A stretch of DNA of 7,835 nucleotides from Planctomycetota bacterium (GTDB lineage: Bacteria; Planctomycetota; Phycisphaerae; Phycisphaerales; SM1A02). The notes beneath the pieces are model-generated. The model made no database searches. It worked only from the letters and a program-made list of their open reading frames with translations, and was not told the DNA's origin. A program made the translations under genes and the position numbers. This document shows positions 6,980 to 7,835 of the stretch, one piece after another; within the stretch, counting starts at the first letter, position 1; each line of letters begins with the position of its first letter. The stretch is taken from positions 1 to 7,835 of the forward strand of contig JACNLR010000099.1 of assembly GCA_014381385.1 (NCBI GenBank). The letters are read 5' to 3'.

Positions 6980-7010
6980 ACCGCCCTAGCATATCGCTAG
7001 GGCGGTTTTT
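6980..7010 (+). terminator. Rho-independent terminator after gene C
   Basis: ACCGCCCTAGC (6980-6990) pairs perfectly with GCTAGGGCGGT (6996-7006) around the loop ATATC and runs into a T-tract ending at 7010. It starts 37 nt after the stop codon. The 11-bp stem equals the inner part of the gene A terminator, but with a different loop. Confidence 0.9.
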
Positions 7011-7101
7011 ATAAATTTATTTGTTGCGACAAAAAGTGTTGGCATCAGAAGAGTTATGGCTTTCTTCGCAGTGTTTCAGGAGAAATATTCTTTCCCCGAC
7101 C

Positions 7102-7145
7102 TTGACGAAGGCATTGGATTGGTGCTAATTTTCGCATGGTAAGCA
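7102..7145 (+). promoter_or_regulatory. candidate promoter and leader start of gene D
   Basis: TTGACG (7102-7107), a good -35 box, is followed after 16 bp by GCTAAT (7124-7129). ATGGTAAGCA (7136-7145) sits at the expected transcript start, 107 bp before the ATG, and resembles the decamer before genes B and C. The leader holds small possible stems, such as GAAC-gtaa-GTTC near 7152-7163, not conserved with the other leaders. Confidence 0.38.
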
Positions 7146-7242
7146 TTATCGGAACGTAAGTTCAAAGAGGTGCAGAAAGATCAAGCAGCACGTCGCTGTT
7201 TGCGATCGTACGCGTGTTCCATAAAGAAAAGGAGAGGAACAT

Positions 7243-7835
7243 ATGAAAGTCAGGAAGACACCAATAGTTGCACTCGCAACTATGTTAGGGACGGGGCTAG
7301 CAATAGGATCTGTTGCTAACGCAGCATTCACAGGCATCGAAATTGAATCACTCGATAGCGGGTATGGAATCGGTACTACATACCAAATCTATGCAGCAGT
7401 AGATGGTGGTGAAGTTGACGCTGTGTACGGCGACGCAGACAATCTGCTTAGCATTGAAGCATCAACCAGCTTTTACCAACACCCATATGGCGCACATGCG
7501 CCACCATCCGAAGCACTTATTAATGTTTTTGGCAGTCTTGCATTCGATAGTTTTGTATCCATCGGTCGCTTGAACGCTACGGATGACAATATGCTTGATA
7601 TTGGTATTGATTGGACTAGCTTTAACGCGGGCGGTGCAATCACTACTGACAACGGTACTTGGTTTGCGACTCCAGCAGACGCACAAGTGCAAGCAGTCGA
7701 TGGCCGTGTATTGATAGGCCAGTTTACAGTCGCAGACGATGCCGATGGCAACGCCGGTGGTGTAAGTGGGATTATCAACTTGCAAGGTAAAGATGCTGAC
7801 CTTACCAACTGGAATGCATACGGTGTTGAATTCAA
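7243..7835 (+). CDS. secreted PAP/PEP-CTERM-type protein (gene D), 3' end missing
   Basis: This open frame runs off the window; 197 complete codons are present. The ATG at 7243 follows GGAGAGG (7231-7237). Residues 1-27 form a signal peptide that differs from those of B and C (MKVRKTPIVALATMLG, more hydrophobic residues, then VANA), with cleavage predicted before AFTG. The mature domain has the same sequence as gene B from GIEIESLDS onward. The window ends at the exact base where the identical core ends, so the expected sorting tag of about 22 residues and the stop codon are not seen. The family, export and probable envelope role are as for genes B and C. Truncation is by the window or contig edge, not by mutation. 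Confidence 0.87.
   Translation, partial: MKVRKTPIVALATMLGTGLAIGSVANAAFTGIEIESLDSGYGIGTTYQIYAAVDGGEVDAVYGDADNLLSIEASTSFYQHPYGAHAPPSEALINVFGSLAFDSFVSIGRLNATDDNMLDIGIDWTSFNAGGAITTDNGTWFATPADAQVQAVDGRVLIGQFTVADDADGNAGGVSGIINLQGKDADLTNWNAYGVEF
7352..7835 (+). repeat. 484-bp identical core repeat, copy 3 (gene D)
   Basis: This copy is identical to copies 1 and 2 and its right end coincides with the last base of the window. With copy 1 the identity extends left to 7336. The coincidence of repeat end and sequence end points to a contig break at an unresolved repeat. Confidence 0.95.

Noticed and set aside
5429..7835. Diversity-generating retroelement with variable repeats
   Set aside because: The core is invariant rather than variable at adenine positions, and no reverse transcriptase is present.
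5329..7835. Integron cassette array or insertion-sequence-driven amplification
   Set aside because: The spacers show no attC-like sites, terminal inverted repeats, target duplications or transposase/integrase genes.
5429..7835. CRISPR array
   Set aside because: The repeats are long, protein-coding and spaced by about 480 bp, unlike short CRISPR repeats with uniform spacers.

Overview
The window looks like a piece of a planctomycete chromosome, most likely Phycisphaerae. The support is indirect: a housekeeping MiaB with a family-atypical insertion, a SEDS/MurG pair, and a run of small secreted proteins whose C-termini carry a PAP-type relative of the PEP-CTERM sorting tag (Pro-Ala-Pro, Leu/Ala/Gly-rich helix, four arginines). 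I recall this tag style from Phycisphaerales, so the taxonomic call is inference, not proof.

Layout. Positions 1-98 are extremely AT-rich and noncoding. The minus strand then carries murG (99-1238) and ftsW (1210-2352) as an overlapping pair for peptidoglycan synthesis: MurG makes lipid II and FtsW polymerises it. The extreme 3' end of murG runs into a G4T4-type repeat on the plus strand. A 79-bp divergent spacer separates ftsW from miaB (2432-4003, plus strand), which encodes the tRNA methylthiotransferase.

From 4312 to the right edge lie four consecutive plus-strand genes, called A-D here, for one family of about 220-residue exported proteins: A (4312-4965), B (5329-5985), C (6286-6942) and D (7243 to beyond the edge). 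Each has its own strong ribosome binding site and a signal peptide, and A-C end in the sorting tag. A-C are each followed by a hairpin, so the genes probably form separate transcripts. A is a diverged paralogue.

The outstanding signal is in B, C and D. A 484-bp stretch coding for almost the whole mature domain is base-for-base identical in all three, whereas the signal peptides, the sorting-tag DNA (B versus C) and the roughly 300-bp spacers are clearly different. This mosaic suggests gene conversion of the central domain, or an assembler writing one consensus into several copies. The window stops exactly on the last base of the identical block in D, which is how a contig breaks at an unresolved repeat; further copies probably exist. 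Upstream of B, C and D I also see a possible shared promoter/leader element about 105-150 bp before each start codon.
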